From: an uncultured Pseudomonadota bacterium
GTDB taxonomy: Bacteria > Pseudomonadota > Alphaproteobacteria > RF32 > CAG-239
DNA: 40,472 nt
Direction: 5' to 3'
NCBI GenBank assembly: GCA_949295005.1
Contig: CASFJL010000001.1
Location: 68,806-109,277, forward strand
The position numbers and the translations under genes were made by a program. This document shows, piece after piece, positions 1 to 6,241 of this stretch. The notes beneath the pieces were generated by a model. That model saw only the letters and a list, made by a program, of their open reading frames with translations. It searched no databases and was not told the DNA's origin. Numbering within the stretch: position 1 is the first letter of the stretch; every line of letters starts with the position of its first letter.

Positions 1-2
1 TA

Positions 3-584
3 GCCATAGACAGTAATGATGCCGGAGCAGCCTTAAAGTTTTTGCGCGTATCAGATAACATGAAGTCAGGAAAATTAAGCATTAATGGCAAAAGAGACAA
101 ATCTAAAAAGTTTATTGGTCATGGACAAATAAGAGATTTTAGCATGCAAAACACACCGGTTTTGGCCAAATTATTAACAGTGGCATCATTCAGCGGAATG
201 GTAGATATGTTAAGGGGAGAGGGAATAACATTTTCTCACTTTGATTTGCCGTTTTCTTATCAAAATCAAATATTGAGTTTTAATGAAGGAAAAGCTTTTG
301 GTAATGTGATGGGAATAACCATCAATGGAGATTTCAACCGCAATACGGAAGAATTAAATATTAAAGGTGTGATTGCGCCGGCATATAGTTTGAACAATTT
401 GATAGGAAAAATACCGGTTGTCGGCAATTTATTAAGCGGAAAAGACGGCACGGTATTTGCAGCCAATTATACAATCGGGGGCAATTTAGATAATCCTGAT
501 ATCAGTATCAATCCATTATCAGCCTTAAGCCCAAGTTCACTCAAAGATTTATTTTCTTCAATTTTTGGAGCAAAAGATGAATAA
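3..584 (+). CDS. AsmA-like / DUF3971-type envelope protein, C-terminal part (5' end outside window)
   Basis: The reading frame is open to the left edge, so only the C-terminal ~193 residues are present. The opening 'SNDAGAALKFL' followed by 'GKLSINGKRD' and later 'GDFNRNTEELNIKGVIAP' matches the repeat style of AsmA/YhdP-type proteins, where a residue pair ND-G precedes alternating beta strands. The end (IGKIPVVGNLLSG, then NPDISINPLSALSPSSL) is the usual C-terminal signature of these large inner-membrane-anchored periplasmic proteins, which are thought to bridge to the outer membrane and affect phospholipid transport. The stop overlaps the start of the next gene by 8 bp, suggesting co-transcription. 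The family assignment rests on motif style only; which AsmA-clan member it is cannot be told from this fragment. Confidence 0.7.
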   Translation, partial: AIDSNDAGAALKFLRVSDNMKSGKLSINGKRDKSKKFIGHGQIRDFSMQNTPVLAKLLTVASFSGMVDMLRGEGITFSHFDLPFSYQNQILSFNEGKAFGNVMGITINGDFNRNTEELNIKGVIAPAYSLNNLIGKIPVVGNLLSGKDGTVFAANYTIGGNLDNPDISINPLSALSPSSLKDLFSSIFGAKDE

Positions 585-1068
585 GAAAATAATAAAAATT
601 GGTTTAGATTTTCATGGCATAATAGATAAATATCCTCAATATTTTGCCAAGTTCAGTCAAATTGCCAAAGAGCAGAAAATAAAGATATATGTGATAACCG
701 GTGGTCCGTATGAAGTTGTGCAGAGCTATTTGAAAGAACATCATATTTATTATGATGAGATATTTGCAATTTTAGATTTTTATGAAGCAAAGGGAGCAGT
801 TGAACATTTTTCCAATGGGGAATATAAAGTTCCGGAAGATTTATGGAACAAGGCCAAAGGAGAATATTGCCAAAAGCATGGAATCAACATTCATATAGAT
901 GATAGTCAAGAATACAAAGAATGGTTTACCACGCCGTTTTGCATTTTTGATAAAGAAAACAAGCAATGCAGCATCACAAACAATTTAGGGGTTGATTTTA
1001 GTCAAACACCGGAAGAAGCCATTAAACAGATTCAAAAAATTTCACAAATACAAGTTATTCAGGCTTAA
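577..1068 (+). CDS. HAD-like small hydrolase/phosphatase-type protein
   Basis: The ATG at 577 (overlapping the preceding stop) gives 163 residues starting MNKKIIKIGLDFHGII; a TTG 12 bases upstream is less likely. The N-terminal strand followed by DFHGII resembles HAD motif I (DxxG), 'VITGG' at about residue 42 fits motif II (T/S after a hydrophobic strand), and 'IHIDDSQEY' in the second half fits the motif IV acidic pair, with Lys residues shortly before it. The family includes phosphatases and nucleotidases acting in the cytoplasm; no substrate can be named. Motif I has His where most members have a second Asp, so catalytic activity is uncertain. It appears to be the last gene of the operon with the AsmA-like gene. 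Its 3' end overlaps the convergent small gene by 14 bp. Confidence 0.6.
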   Translation: MNKKIIKIGLDFHGIIDKYPQYFAKFSQIAKEQKIKIYVITGGPYEVVQSYLKEHHIYYDEIFAILDFYEAKGAVEHFSNGEYKVPEDLWNKAKGEYCQKHGINIHIDDSQEYKEWFTTPFCIFDKENKQCSITNNLGVDFSQTPEEAIKQIQKISQIQVIQA

Positions 1069-1300
1069 CAAACATATTCAAAATAGCTTGTTTTCTTTTT
1101 TCATTCAATTTAGCTTCTGCTTTGAGCGTGATTTTTTCTTGAGCGCGCAATCTGGCAATTTTGGCAGTTTCTTTCAAGCAGGTTCTATCATAAGATAGAG
1201 CAATTTGCTCAATTTCATATTCAGAAGGGAGCATATTATATTTATTTTCTAAATTTTTTAATTTTTCATCACTCAAATTGAGAAATTTTTTTATATTCAA
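1055..1300 (-). CDS. Small charged hypothetical protein downstream of the regulator
   Basis: This 81-residue protein starts at TTG 1300. The start is supported by an AGGAG ribosome binding site that overlaps the TAG stop of the regulator gene nine bases upstream, so the two genes form a tight leftward operon. The sequence is rich in Lys, Glu and Ala and is predicted by eye to be mostly helical, with a heptad-like central stretch (LKETAKIARLRAQEK). There is no signal peptide or membrane segment, and I do not recognise a family. Given the coupling, it may be an accessory or antagonist of the regulator; that is inference from position only. Confidence 0.55.
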   Translation of the reverse strand: MNIKKFLNLSDEKLKNLENKYNMLPSEYEIEQIALSYDRTCLKETAKIARLRAQEKITLKAEAKLNEKRKQAILNMFVKPE

Positions 1301-1309
1301 GACGCGCTC

Positions 1310-1933
1310 CTATTGACTAATCCAAACGATTCTATTTAAGCGAATGATATCAGAAATCAAAATATTTTCTTCATCATTAGTGGGATTATACACATCGCAA
1401 ACCACAAGTTTGGAAGGAGTTCTTCTAATAAATTCTTTAATCAAGACCTGATTATCTTTAGTAAAAATAAGGATTCGGTCAGCTTTTCTAATATCAGAAT
1501 TTTGAGCCACAATCATTGTTGTTCCGAAGCGATAGATAGGTGCAAATGCATTGCAATCAATTTCAATGGCATATAAAGATTCTCTAAATTCTGGAAATAA
1601 AATCTTTGCCCAAGATTGAATTGGTAAGTTATCAGTATTTGAAAGGTTGAGCTCTGAGAGCTGAGAGAGTTTAATAAAAGGGATAGAAGAGCTTTCTTTT
1701 TCATCTTCATCAGAACTAAGAGCATAAAATTGTTCAAAAGACAGGCCAAAAATTTCTAACAGACGATTAATACTGTCAAGAGAGGGCCATCTTTGTTTGC
1801 CATCTGGTCGAAGTCTTTTGCTTTTATTAAAAGTTGTGGCGTCCAGACCGGCGCGCTTGGCTAGTCCTGAAGGTGAGAGACCGTGTTTTTCCGCCAACTT
1901 ATCAACAGCATTCCAAATATTTTCATATTTCAT
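1310..1933 (-). CDS. XRE-family HTH regulator with S24 (LexA/CI-like) C-terminal domain lacking the catalytic Ser
   Basis: The protein has 207 residues. Residues ~5-65 form an XRE-type DNA-binding domain, with the helix-turn-helix at LSPSGLAKRAGLDATTFNKS (about 19-38). After an acidic linker (SSDEDEKESSS), residues ~115-207 have the S24/LexA-like fold: YAIEIDCNAFAP, YRFGTTMIVAQ, QVLIKEFIRR, ending in NRIVWISQ. In cleavable repressors the motif is G-D-S-M-x-P; here it reads C-N-A-F-A-P, so the nucleophilic Ser is Ala, while the general-base Lys (IKE) remains. RecA-stimulated self-cleavage is therefore unlikely. From memory, a family of alphaproteobacterial regulators has this ending and a similarly altered motif. 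It is transcribed away from the phage gene series and probably represses it through the shared intergenic region. Confidence 0.85.
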   Translation of the reverse strand: MKYENIWNAVDKLAEKHGLSPSGLAKRAGLDATTFNKSKRLRPDGKQRWPSLDSINRLLEIFGLSFEQFYALSSDEDEKESSSIPFIKLSQLSELNLSNTDNLPIQSWAKILFPEFRESLYAIEIDCNAFAPIYRFGTTMIVAQNSDIRKADRILIFTKDNQVLIKEFIRRTPSKLVVCDVYNPTNDEENILISDIIRLNRIVWISQ

Positions 1934-1972
1934 TTTTTTTACTTTCTAAAAGGGGTTAAGGCATTTTTTCTC

Positions 1973-2001
1973 ATCATAACCTAAAATGAAATAGGAATCA
2001 A
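1973..2001 (-). promoter_or_regulatory. Predicted sigma-70 promoter of the regulator gene
   Basis: On the minus strand a -35 TTGATT (1996-2001) and -10 TATGAT (1973-1978) are separated by exactly 17 bases. Transcription would begin near 1966, about 33 bases before the ATG at 1933. The -35 box lies inside one arm of an imperfect inverted repeat (AGGAATCAA 1993-2001 / TTGAAATTCCT 2014-2024), so autoregulation is plausible. Confidence 0.55.
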
Positions 2002-2013
2002 TTCTTTTTTGTG

Positions 2014-2041
2014 TTGAAATTCCTACAACCATATGTATAAA
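2014..2041 (+). promoter_or_regulatory. Predicted rightward promoter for the phage-type gene series
   Basis: A -35 TTGAAA (2014-2019) and -10 TATAAA (2036-2041) are separated by 16 bases on the plus strand. The start point would be near 2048, leaving a ~43-base leader before the ATG at 2091. The -10 is covered by the inverted repeat at 2027-2052, so a bound repressor would block polymerase. It is the only convincing promoter seen ahead of the rightward genes. Confidence 0.5.
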
Positions 2042-2052
2042 TCATTATGGTT
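2027..2052. promoter_or_regulatory. Candidate operator: perfect 7-bp inverted repeat
   Basis: AACCATA (2027-2033) and TATGGTT (2046-2052) form a perfect dyad separated by 12 bases. It straddles the -10 box of the rightward promoter, the expected place for an operator of the divergent HTH regulator. Half-site spacing of about two helical turns (centre to centre 19 bp) suits a dimer. Binding by this regulator is inferred. Confidence 0.45.
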
Positions 2053-2090
2053 AATATTTAGTTAATTGTGTTTATGGGAAGTTAGGGAAA

Positions 2091-2420
2091 ATGAGGGAAT
2101 ATTATGAACCGTTTGAAAGTGCAGAAGAAGTATGGTTTTGGTTTTGCAGTTCTTTGTTAGCAAGAGGAGATGGTTTGCGGTCCAGAACTGATTATTGCGG
2201 AAAACCAAGATGTTGTGAAATTTCAGACATTTATCGTATAATTAAAAGGATGAAAAGGGCACATCATTTAAGCCAACGTCATTTACGTGTTATGACACAA
2301 TGGGGAGAAAAACAACTTTCACCATGGTATGATAAAAGAGCAAAAAGAAGCGAAGTCAGACTTTGGGAAGAAGGTTTATCAAATTTTGAAATATATTTAA
2401 GATATTATAATATGTTGTGA
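2091..2420 (+). CDS. Conserved-type hypothetical protein with WFWF motif, first gene of the rightward series
   Basis: The protein has 109 residues with an aromatic N-terminal motif (AEEVWFWFCSSLLARGDG), a central Cys-containing stretch (CGKPRCCEISDIYRIIKR) and a basic helical part (LSQRHLRVMTQWGEKQLSP) ending in LWEEGLSNFEIYL. I recall similar short alphaproteobacterial proteins of unknown function with the pattern 'WFWF..ARR.G....CEP.DIYR', but cannot confirm this here. No signal peptide or membrane segment is seen. It is the first gene after the operator-bearing promoter, divergent from the regulator, so it could be a regulator of the downstream late-type genes; that is inference. The ATG follows a GGGAAA-type weak Shine-Dalgarno. 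Confidence 0.6.
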   Translation: MREYYEPFESAEEVWFWFCSSLLARGDGLRSRTDYCGKPRCCEISDIYRIIKRMKRAHHLSQRHLRVMTQWGEKQLSPWYDKRAKRSEVRLWEEGLSNFEIYLRYYNML

Positions 2421-2428
2421 GGGCAGAG

Positions 2429-2869
2429 ATGTATAATTGCGGTTTTAAACAAGAATATATTCAAAAAGTTTATGTAGTTTTTGTTGATAATACAAGCCTT
2501 TGGTGGTTAAAGTTTTTAAAAAAAGGGTTTAGACATTGTTATATTATTTTTCAGTTAGGAAACAATCCACAACTTTTAATAGAATTAAATCCTATGTCGA
2601 ATCAGCTTTATATGTTTAAGCATACATCGCATTTAGGGTGTGATTATATTTTTCATTTAAAACAACAAGATAACACAAAAATAATTTCTATAAATATAAA
2701 GCAGGCAGAATTAAAAACAGCTCCGATTGGAGTTTTTAGTTGTGTAGAATTTGTAAAAAGAGTCTTAGGAATACATAGTTTTTGGCTGTTTACACCATTT
2801 CAATTATATAAATTTTTAACAAAAACTAAAAATAGTAGGAAAAAAGTCTTGACAAATGATTTTTTTTAA
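2429..2869 (+). CDS. Hypothetical phage-associated protein with papain-like Cys/His pattern
   Basis: I chose the ATG at 2429 (146 residues) because GAGG at 2419-2422 is well spaced; a GTG at 2417 overlapping the previous stop is the alternative. The order GFRHCYII (His, about residue 35) then FSCVEFVKRVLGI (Cys, about residue 104) and TPFQLYKFL resembles small phage proteins with a papain/NlpC-like arrangement, although here His precedes Cys as in permuted members of that clan. An enzymatic role such as peptidase or amidase is therefore possible but unproven. The C-terminus is very basic (KTKNSRKKVL). It lies between the first gene and the terminase genes, and a strong terminator follows 42 bases after its stop. 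Confidence 0.6.
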   Translation: MYNCGFKQEYIQKVYVVFVDNTSLWWLKFLKKGFRHCYIIFQLGNNPQLLIELNPMSNQLYMFKHTSHLGCDYIFHLKQQDNTKIISINIKQAELKTAPIGVFSCVEFVKRVLGIHSFWLFTPFQLYKFLTKTKNSRKKVLTNDFF

Positions 2870-2910
2870 TTTATAAGCAAAATATCACTTGCTCGTAGTG
2901 TATCTAAATC

Positions 2911-2935
2911 AAAGCTCCGTTACGGAGCTTTTTTT
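2911..2935 (+). terminator. Strong intrinsic terminator placed just before the small terminase gene
   Basis: AAAGCTCCG / CGGAGCTTT, a perfect 9-bp stem with a 3-base loop (TTA), is followed by a T run to 2935. The next start codon is only 9 bases further on, leaving no room for a separate promoter. Confidence 0.85.
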
Positions 2936-2943
2936 GTAGGATT

Positions 2944-3264
2944 ATGGATATGCCGACCAAAAAGATAAAAAACTTAAAAACATTAAAAGACAAATTAAAA
3001 AAATATTTACCGCAAAAGATTTCGGAGGTGATAACAAGTTACGAAAATTTTTCAGAAAAACAAGCTCCAGATGATGCCAAAGGTTTTAGTGCGCATCACA
3101 GCGCGTGCAAAGCAGCCGTTGTGCATGCAGAAACACTGTTAAAACTTGCGCGTTGGACGGAAGATGAAAATTTAGAAACTTCAGCATCAACCAAGCAAGA
3201 CGATTGGCTTGTTGATTGGTTGAATGAGGCAAAACAAGAGGAAGAAGAGGATGCAGAAAACTGA
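2944..3264 (+). CDS. Putative phage terminase small subunit
   Basis: This 106-residue acidic, helical protein lies immediately before the large terminase gene and overlaps it by 14 bp, the normal position for TerS. The N-terminus is very Lys-rich, as expected for DNA contact (KKIKNLKTLKDKLKKYL). The centre reads NFSEKQAPDDAKGFSAHHSACKAA, and the C-terminus is strongly acidic (EAKQEEEEDAEN), where TerS proteins often contact TerL. I do not see a classical HTH. The start may be ATG 2944 or ATG 2950; the AGG at 2938-2940 suits the second slightly better. Role assigned mainly by position; function in the cytoplasm would be recognition of DNA to be packaged. Confidence 0.55.
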   Translation: MDMPTKKIKNLKTLKDKLKKYLPQKISEVITSYENFSEKQAPDDAKGFSAHHSACKAAVVHAETLLKLARWTEDENLETSASTKQDDWLVDWLNEAKQEEEEDAEN

Positions 3265-4756
3265 TTTGAAAAAAATCAGTTTTTTTAATTTTGTATTTAT
3301 ATGGATGAAAATGCAAAACTTAAAAATACCCAAGCATCAAAAAACAATTTTGAAATGGCTTGAGAAATTATATTTGGATGACCTAAAAAAATATGGTTTG
3401 TTAATGTCATTTCGAAATTCGGGCAAGTCAACCATTGTGGGGTTGTTTTGCGCTTGGGTTTTGTATTATCGTCCGGAGACCAGAATTTTGGTAATGGCGG
3501 CAGATCATGCTCTGGCCAAAAAAATGGTAAGAAACGTAAAACGCATAATAGAACAGCATCCGCTGACCAAAGTTTTGAAACCGCAAAAACTTGAACAATG
3601 GGCATCTGATCAATTTACCATAAATCGGCCGCAAGAGTTAAGAGACCCATCCATGCTGGCAAAAGGCTTAGGCGCCAACATAACGGGCTTGCGCGCAGAT
3701 TTAATTATTTGTGATGATGTGGAAGTGCCGAGAAATTCGGATACTTTGGCCAAAAGAGAAGATATGCGGGCAAAATTAGAAGAGCTGGATTATATTTTAA
3801 CACCGGAAGGAATGCAATTATACATCGGCACACCGCATAGTTTTTATACAATTTATCAGGTTGCTTATGATGACAAAAAGCCGGAAACAGAGCCGTTTTT
3901 ATTAAATTTTGAAAAATTAGAAATTCCAATTTTGGATAAAGATGGACATTCTGCTTGGCCGGAAAGGTTTAGTGAAGAAAAAATAGCTTCAATCAGAATG
4001 CGTTCGGGAGAAAATAAGTTCTTATCGCAAATGATGTTAAAGCCGGTCAATTTTTCTGAAAGCATTCTTAATCCGGATTGTTTGAAAAAATATCAGGCCG
4101 AAATAAGCTTAGTTTCTTCCAACAATCGAGATTATTTGAAAATCGGTGAGCAAAAAATGGTTTCAGCCTCTTGTTGGTGGGATCCGTCTTTTGCCTCCAA
4201 AAAAGGAGATAATTCGGTTGTGGCTTGTGTTTTTACCGATGAAAACGGCCATTATTGGCTGCATGATTTGGAATATATCAAAATACAAGATGAAGTTTCT
4301 GAAAATAGAGCAACCAAGCAGTGTGAAAAAGTGGCAGATTTTTTAAGACGCAATTATTTATCTTCCATTCGGGTAGAAGCCAATGGTATCGGTAAATTTT
4401 TGCCTGGCATATTAAAACAGGTTTTGGCGCAAAACAATATGCGTGTTTCGGTTTTAGAGGCTTATTCTTCAACCAACAAAGCAGAAAGAATTTTATCAGC
4501 TTTTGAAGTTTTGTTGGCGGAAAAAGCCTTAAACGTGCATCAAAAAATTTGGGCAACTCCGTTTATTGAAGAAATGAGAGAATATACGCCCGATGGTAAA
4601 ACGCATGATGATGCGTTAGATGCTGTGGCCGGTTGTCTGAGTGCAGAACCTGTCAGATTACCGATAATATTTGCCGATAAAAAAGCAGACAAACTTTTTT
4701 CATGGCGCGGTGCGGATAAAGTATTTTCGGCACAAACAAATTTTGAAATAGAATAG
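3251..4756 (+). CDS. Phage terminase large subunit (packaging ATPase-nuclease)
   Basis: I chose the ATG at 3251, which follows a GAGGAAGAAGAGG tract and gives 501 residues. The ATPase domain has Walker A SFRNSGKST (~53-61), Walker B LIICDD (151-156) and a motif III-like IGTPHS (~192-197). The C-terminal RNase H-like nuclease shows Asp in CWWDPSF (D311), a second acidic residue in VEANGIG (E376) and the terminal HDDALDA cluster (~452-458). All catalytic residues expected of TerL are present, so the motor looks functional. TerL pumps DNA into the prohead through the portal and cuts it. The usual length for T7/P22-type large terminases is 470-590 residues. It is coupled to the small subunit and followed after 7 bases by the next gene. 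Confidence 0.9.
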   Translation: MQKTDLKKISFFNFVFIWMKMQNLKIPKHQKTILKWLEKLYLDDLKKYGLLMSFRNSGKSTIVGLFCAWVLYYRPETRILVMAADHALAKKMVRNVKRIIEQHPLTKVLKPQKLEQWASDQFTINRPQELRDPSMLAKGLGANITGLRADLIICDDVEVPRNSDTLAKREDMRAKLEELDYILTPEGMQLYIGTPHSFYTIYQVAYDDKKPETEPFLLNFEKLEIPILDKDGHSAWPERFSEEKIASIRMRSGENKFLSQMMLKPVNFSESILNPDCLKKYQAEISLVSSNNRDYLKIGEQKMVSASCWWDPSFASKKGDNSVVACVFTDENGHYWLHDLEYIKIQDEVSENRATKQCEKVADFLRRNYLSSIRVEANGIGKFLPGILKQVLAQNNMRVSVLEAYSSTNKAERILSAFEVLLAEKALNVHQKIWATPFIEEMREYTPDGKTHDDALDAVAGCLSAEPVRLPIIFADKKADKLFSWRGADKVFSAQTNFEIE

Positions 4757-4763
4757 GTGTAAG

Positions 4764-5051
4764 ATGTTTAATGAATTAACCAATTGGATAGCAATGGTTG
4801 AGATACCGATATTCGCCGCCTTGTTTCGGTTGGTAGGAAAAAACAAACAAGAGGCAGAAAACGGAATATCAGGTTTGACCAAAGCACATAATCAACATAT
4901 ATCCGTATTAAAAGATTCAATTGCAGATTTCAAGCTTCACGTTGCCAGAAATTATGTTTCGGTAACATATTTGAAAGATGTTGAAAACCGCCTGACCAAT
5001 CATTTATTGCGGATTGAAAAGAAACTTGACGGAGTAGGAAAAAATCAATGA
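4764..5051 (+). CDS. Small phage lysis-cassette protein with coiled-coil C-terminus
   Basis: The 95-residue product has a hydrophobic/amphipathic N-terminus (NWIAMVEIPIFAALFRLVG) followed by a polar helical region ending in YLKDVENRLTNHLLRIEKKLD, a clear heptad pattern. Proteins of this build commonly precede endolysin genes in alphaproteobacterial phages and gene transfer agents; a membrane-associated accessory to lysis is the likely role, but no function is established from sequence. Its TGA stop overlaps the ATG of the endolysin gene (ATGA), implying translational coupling. Confidence 0.6.
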   Translation: MFNELTNWIAMVEIPIFAALFRLVGKNKQEAENGISGLTKAHNQHISVLKDSIADFKLHVARNYVSVTYLKDVENRLTNHLLRIEKKLDGVGKNQ

Positions 5052-5467
5052 CGGACTTAACAACGGATATCCTTGCCAAAACCATTTACGGAGAAGCAAG
5101 GGGAGAAACCATCAGCGGGCAAGAAGCTGTGGCGAATGTGGTCTTAAACAGACTAAAATTCAGTCAAAAAAGAAAAAGATATTGGTGGGGAAACACAATT
5201 GCCGAGATTTGTCAGAAATCTCGGCAATTTTCTTGCTGGAACACAGATGACCCGAATTATCAAATTATCTTAAGGGTTAATGATGATAATCCGATTTATC
5301 TTGTTTGCAAAAGAATAGCGCAAAGAGCCATTGCCGGTTTGCTTAAAGACAACACGCATCAAGCAACGCATTATCATACCAAATATGTGCGTCCGGCTTG
5401 GTCAATCGGCAAAATTCCTTGCGCTGAAATTGGCACTCATATTTTTTATAATGATGTGGAGAAATAA
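5048..5467 (+). CDS. SleB-type cell wall hydrolase (endolysin)
   Basis: The 139-residue protein is a single Hydrolase_2/SleB domain: LAKTIYGEARGE (catalytic Glu in YGEARGE), GQEAVANVVLNRL, then QFSCWNTDDPNY and THYHTKYVRPAW near the end, all family hallmarks. Members cleave peptidoglycan glycan strands. It has no signal peptide, so release to the periplasm would depend on the neighbouring holin. The gene is overlapped by the preceding one and abuts the holin gene exactly (stop 5465-5467, start 5468), making a three-gene lysis cassette within the packaging and virion genes. Confidence 0.88.
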   Translation: MTDLTTDILAKTIYGEARGETISGQEAVANVVLNRLKFSQKRKRYWWGNTIAEICQKSRQFSCWNTDDPNYQIILRVNDDNPIYLVCKRIAQRAIAGLLKDNTHQATHYHTKYVRPAWSIGKIPCAEIGTHIFYNDVEK

Positions 5468-5998
5468 ATGATTGTAAAAATATTAAGCAAATTTGGCTTG
5501 CCTTTTTTAATAAAAATTGTCCAATCCGGATTAGAAAAATTGGGAAGCAGTGTGGCGCAAAATGCCAATCAAGCTTTGGGCAATGTGCAAAAGGCAATCA
5601 GCACGCAAGAAATCAGCAATTCAGAGCTTGAGGAGGCCAATCGTCATTTGGAAAAAATGCAAGAGCTTGAAAACGAGCTGGATACAAACACGCTCAATTC
5701 TATTCATGAGATTATGAAACAAGAATTAAGCGCAGAAGATAAGTTTGTACGTTTTTGGCGTCCGGCATTTGGATATTCAGTGGCGCTTGCGTGGTTATTA
5801 ACAATGGCCACCGTGTGTTATGTGGTTTTGGCACAATATCAAAATGCCGAGCAAATAATCAACGCTTTGGTTGAAACAACTTCTTTGTGGAGCGTGGCTT
5901 TGGGTGTGTTAGGTTTACAGGTCGTCAAAAGCACGCAAGAAAAAACACCGCCCTCACAAAGCAAAATGATATCAAAAATCGTTAATAAAATTAAGTAA
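5468..5998 (+). CDS. Holin of the 3TM family (GTA_holin_3TM-like)
   Basis: The protein has 176 residues. The N-terminal ~90 residues are polar with a long helical Glu/Leu-rich stretch. From residue ~92 the signature DKFVRFWRPAFGYSVALAW opens a hydrophobic region (SVALAWLLTMATVCYVVLA), and a second hydrophobic stretch is LWSVALGVLGLQVVK; the RPxFGY motif is typical of the 3TM holin family named after gene transfer agents and shared with many alphaproteobacterial phages. The role is timed permeabilisation of the inner membrane to let the endolysin out. Its presence means the element retains a way to lyse its host. A strong hairpin terminator begins one base after the stop. Confidence 0.85.
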   Translation: MIVKILSKFGLPFLIKIVQSGLEKLGSSVAQNANQALGNVQKAISTQEISNSELEEANRHLEKMQELENELDTNTLNSIHEIMKQELSAEDKFVRFWRPAFGYSVALAWLLTMATVCYVVLAQYQNAEQIINALVETTSLWSVALGVLGLQVVKSTQEKTPPSQSKMISKIVNKIK

Positions 5999-6032
5999 AA
6001 GCTCAGAAATTTTTTCTGAGCTTATTTTTTTT
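5999..6032 (+). terminator. Intrinsic terminator between lysis cassette and head genes
   Basis: AAGCTCAGAAA (5999-6009) and TTTCTGAGCTT (6013-6023) make an 11-bp perfect stem, followed by A and eight T. The AAAGGAGG ribosome binding site of the next gene starts two bases after the T run, so no promoter can lie between. Confidence 0.88.
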
Positions 6033-6045
6033 GAAAGGAGGAAAA

Positions 6046-6240
6046 ATGGGAGGAATTTTTAGTAGTGAACCCAAAATAAAAGTGGTTGAAGATACGTCTG
6101 CCAAAGATGCTGAAGAAGCAAGAAAAGAAGCTTTGGCGCGCCAAAGAAGAGGAATGGAAAGCACCATTCATACTTCATATAACGGTCTTTTTGACACAAA
6201 AAACAGAGATTTGAGCAGAAAAAAACTGTTGGGAGAATAA
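6046..6240 (+). CDS. Small phage protein preceding the portal gene
   Basis: ATG 6046 follows an excellent AAAGGAGG site and gives 64 residues beginning MGGIFSSEPKIKV; an upstream TTG would lie on the ribosome binding site and is rejected. The pattern 'MGG.F', a short helical Ala/Glu/Arg-rich centre (EEARKEALARQRRGM) and an end of RKKLLGE is a recurring form in podovirus head modules just upstream of the portal, in my recollection with a conserved 'RRG..ST' and terminal 'LLG'. Here RRGMESTIHTS is present. Function unknown; possibly a head-completion or portal-associated protein. Confidence 0.65.
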   Translation: MGGIFSSEPKIKVVEDTSAKDAEEARKEALARQRRGMESTIHTSYNGLFDTKNRDLSRKKLLGE

Positions 6241-6241
6241 C

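Noticed and set aside
5048-5998. Long-tailed (RcGTA-type) gene transfer agent, suggested by the GTA-type holin
   Set aside because: Portal, gp11- and gp12-like proteins are short-tail types, and no tape measure, tail tube or baseplate genes exist; the holin family is shared with many phages.
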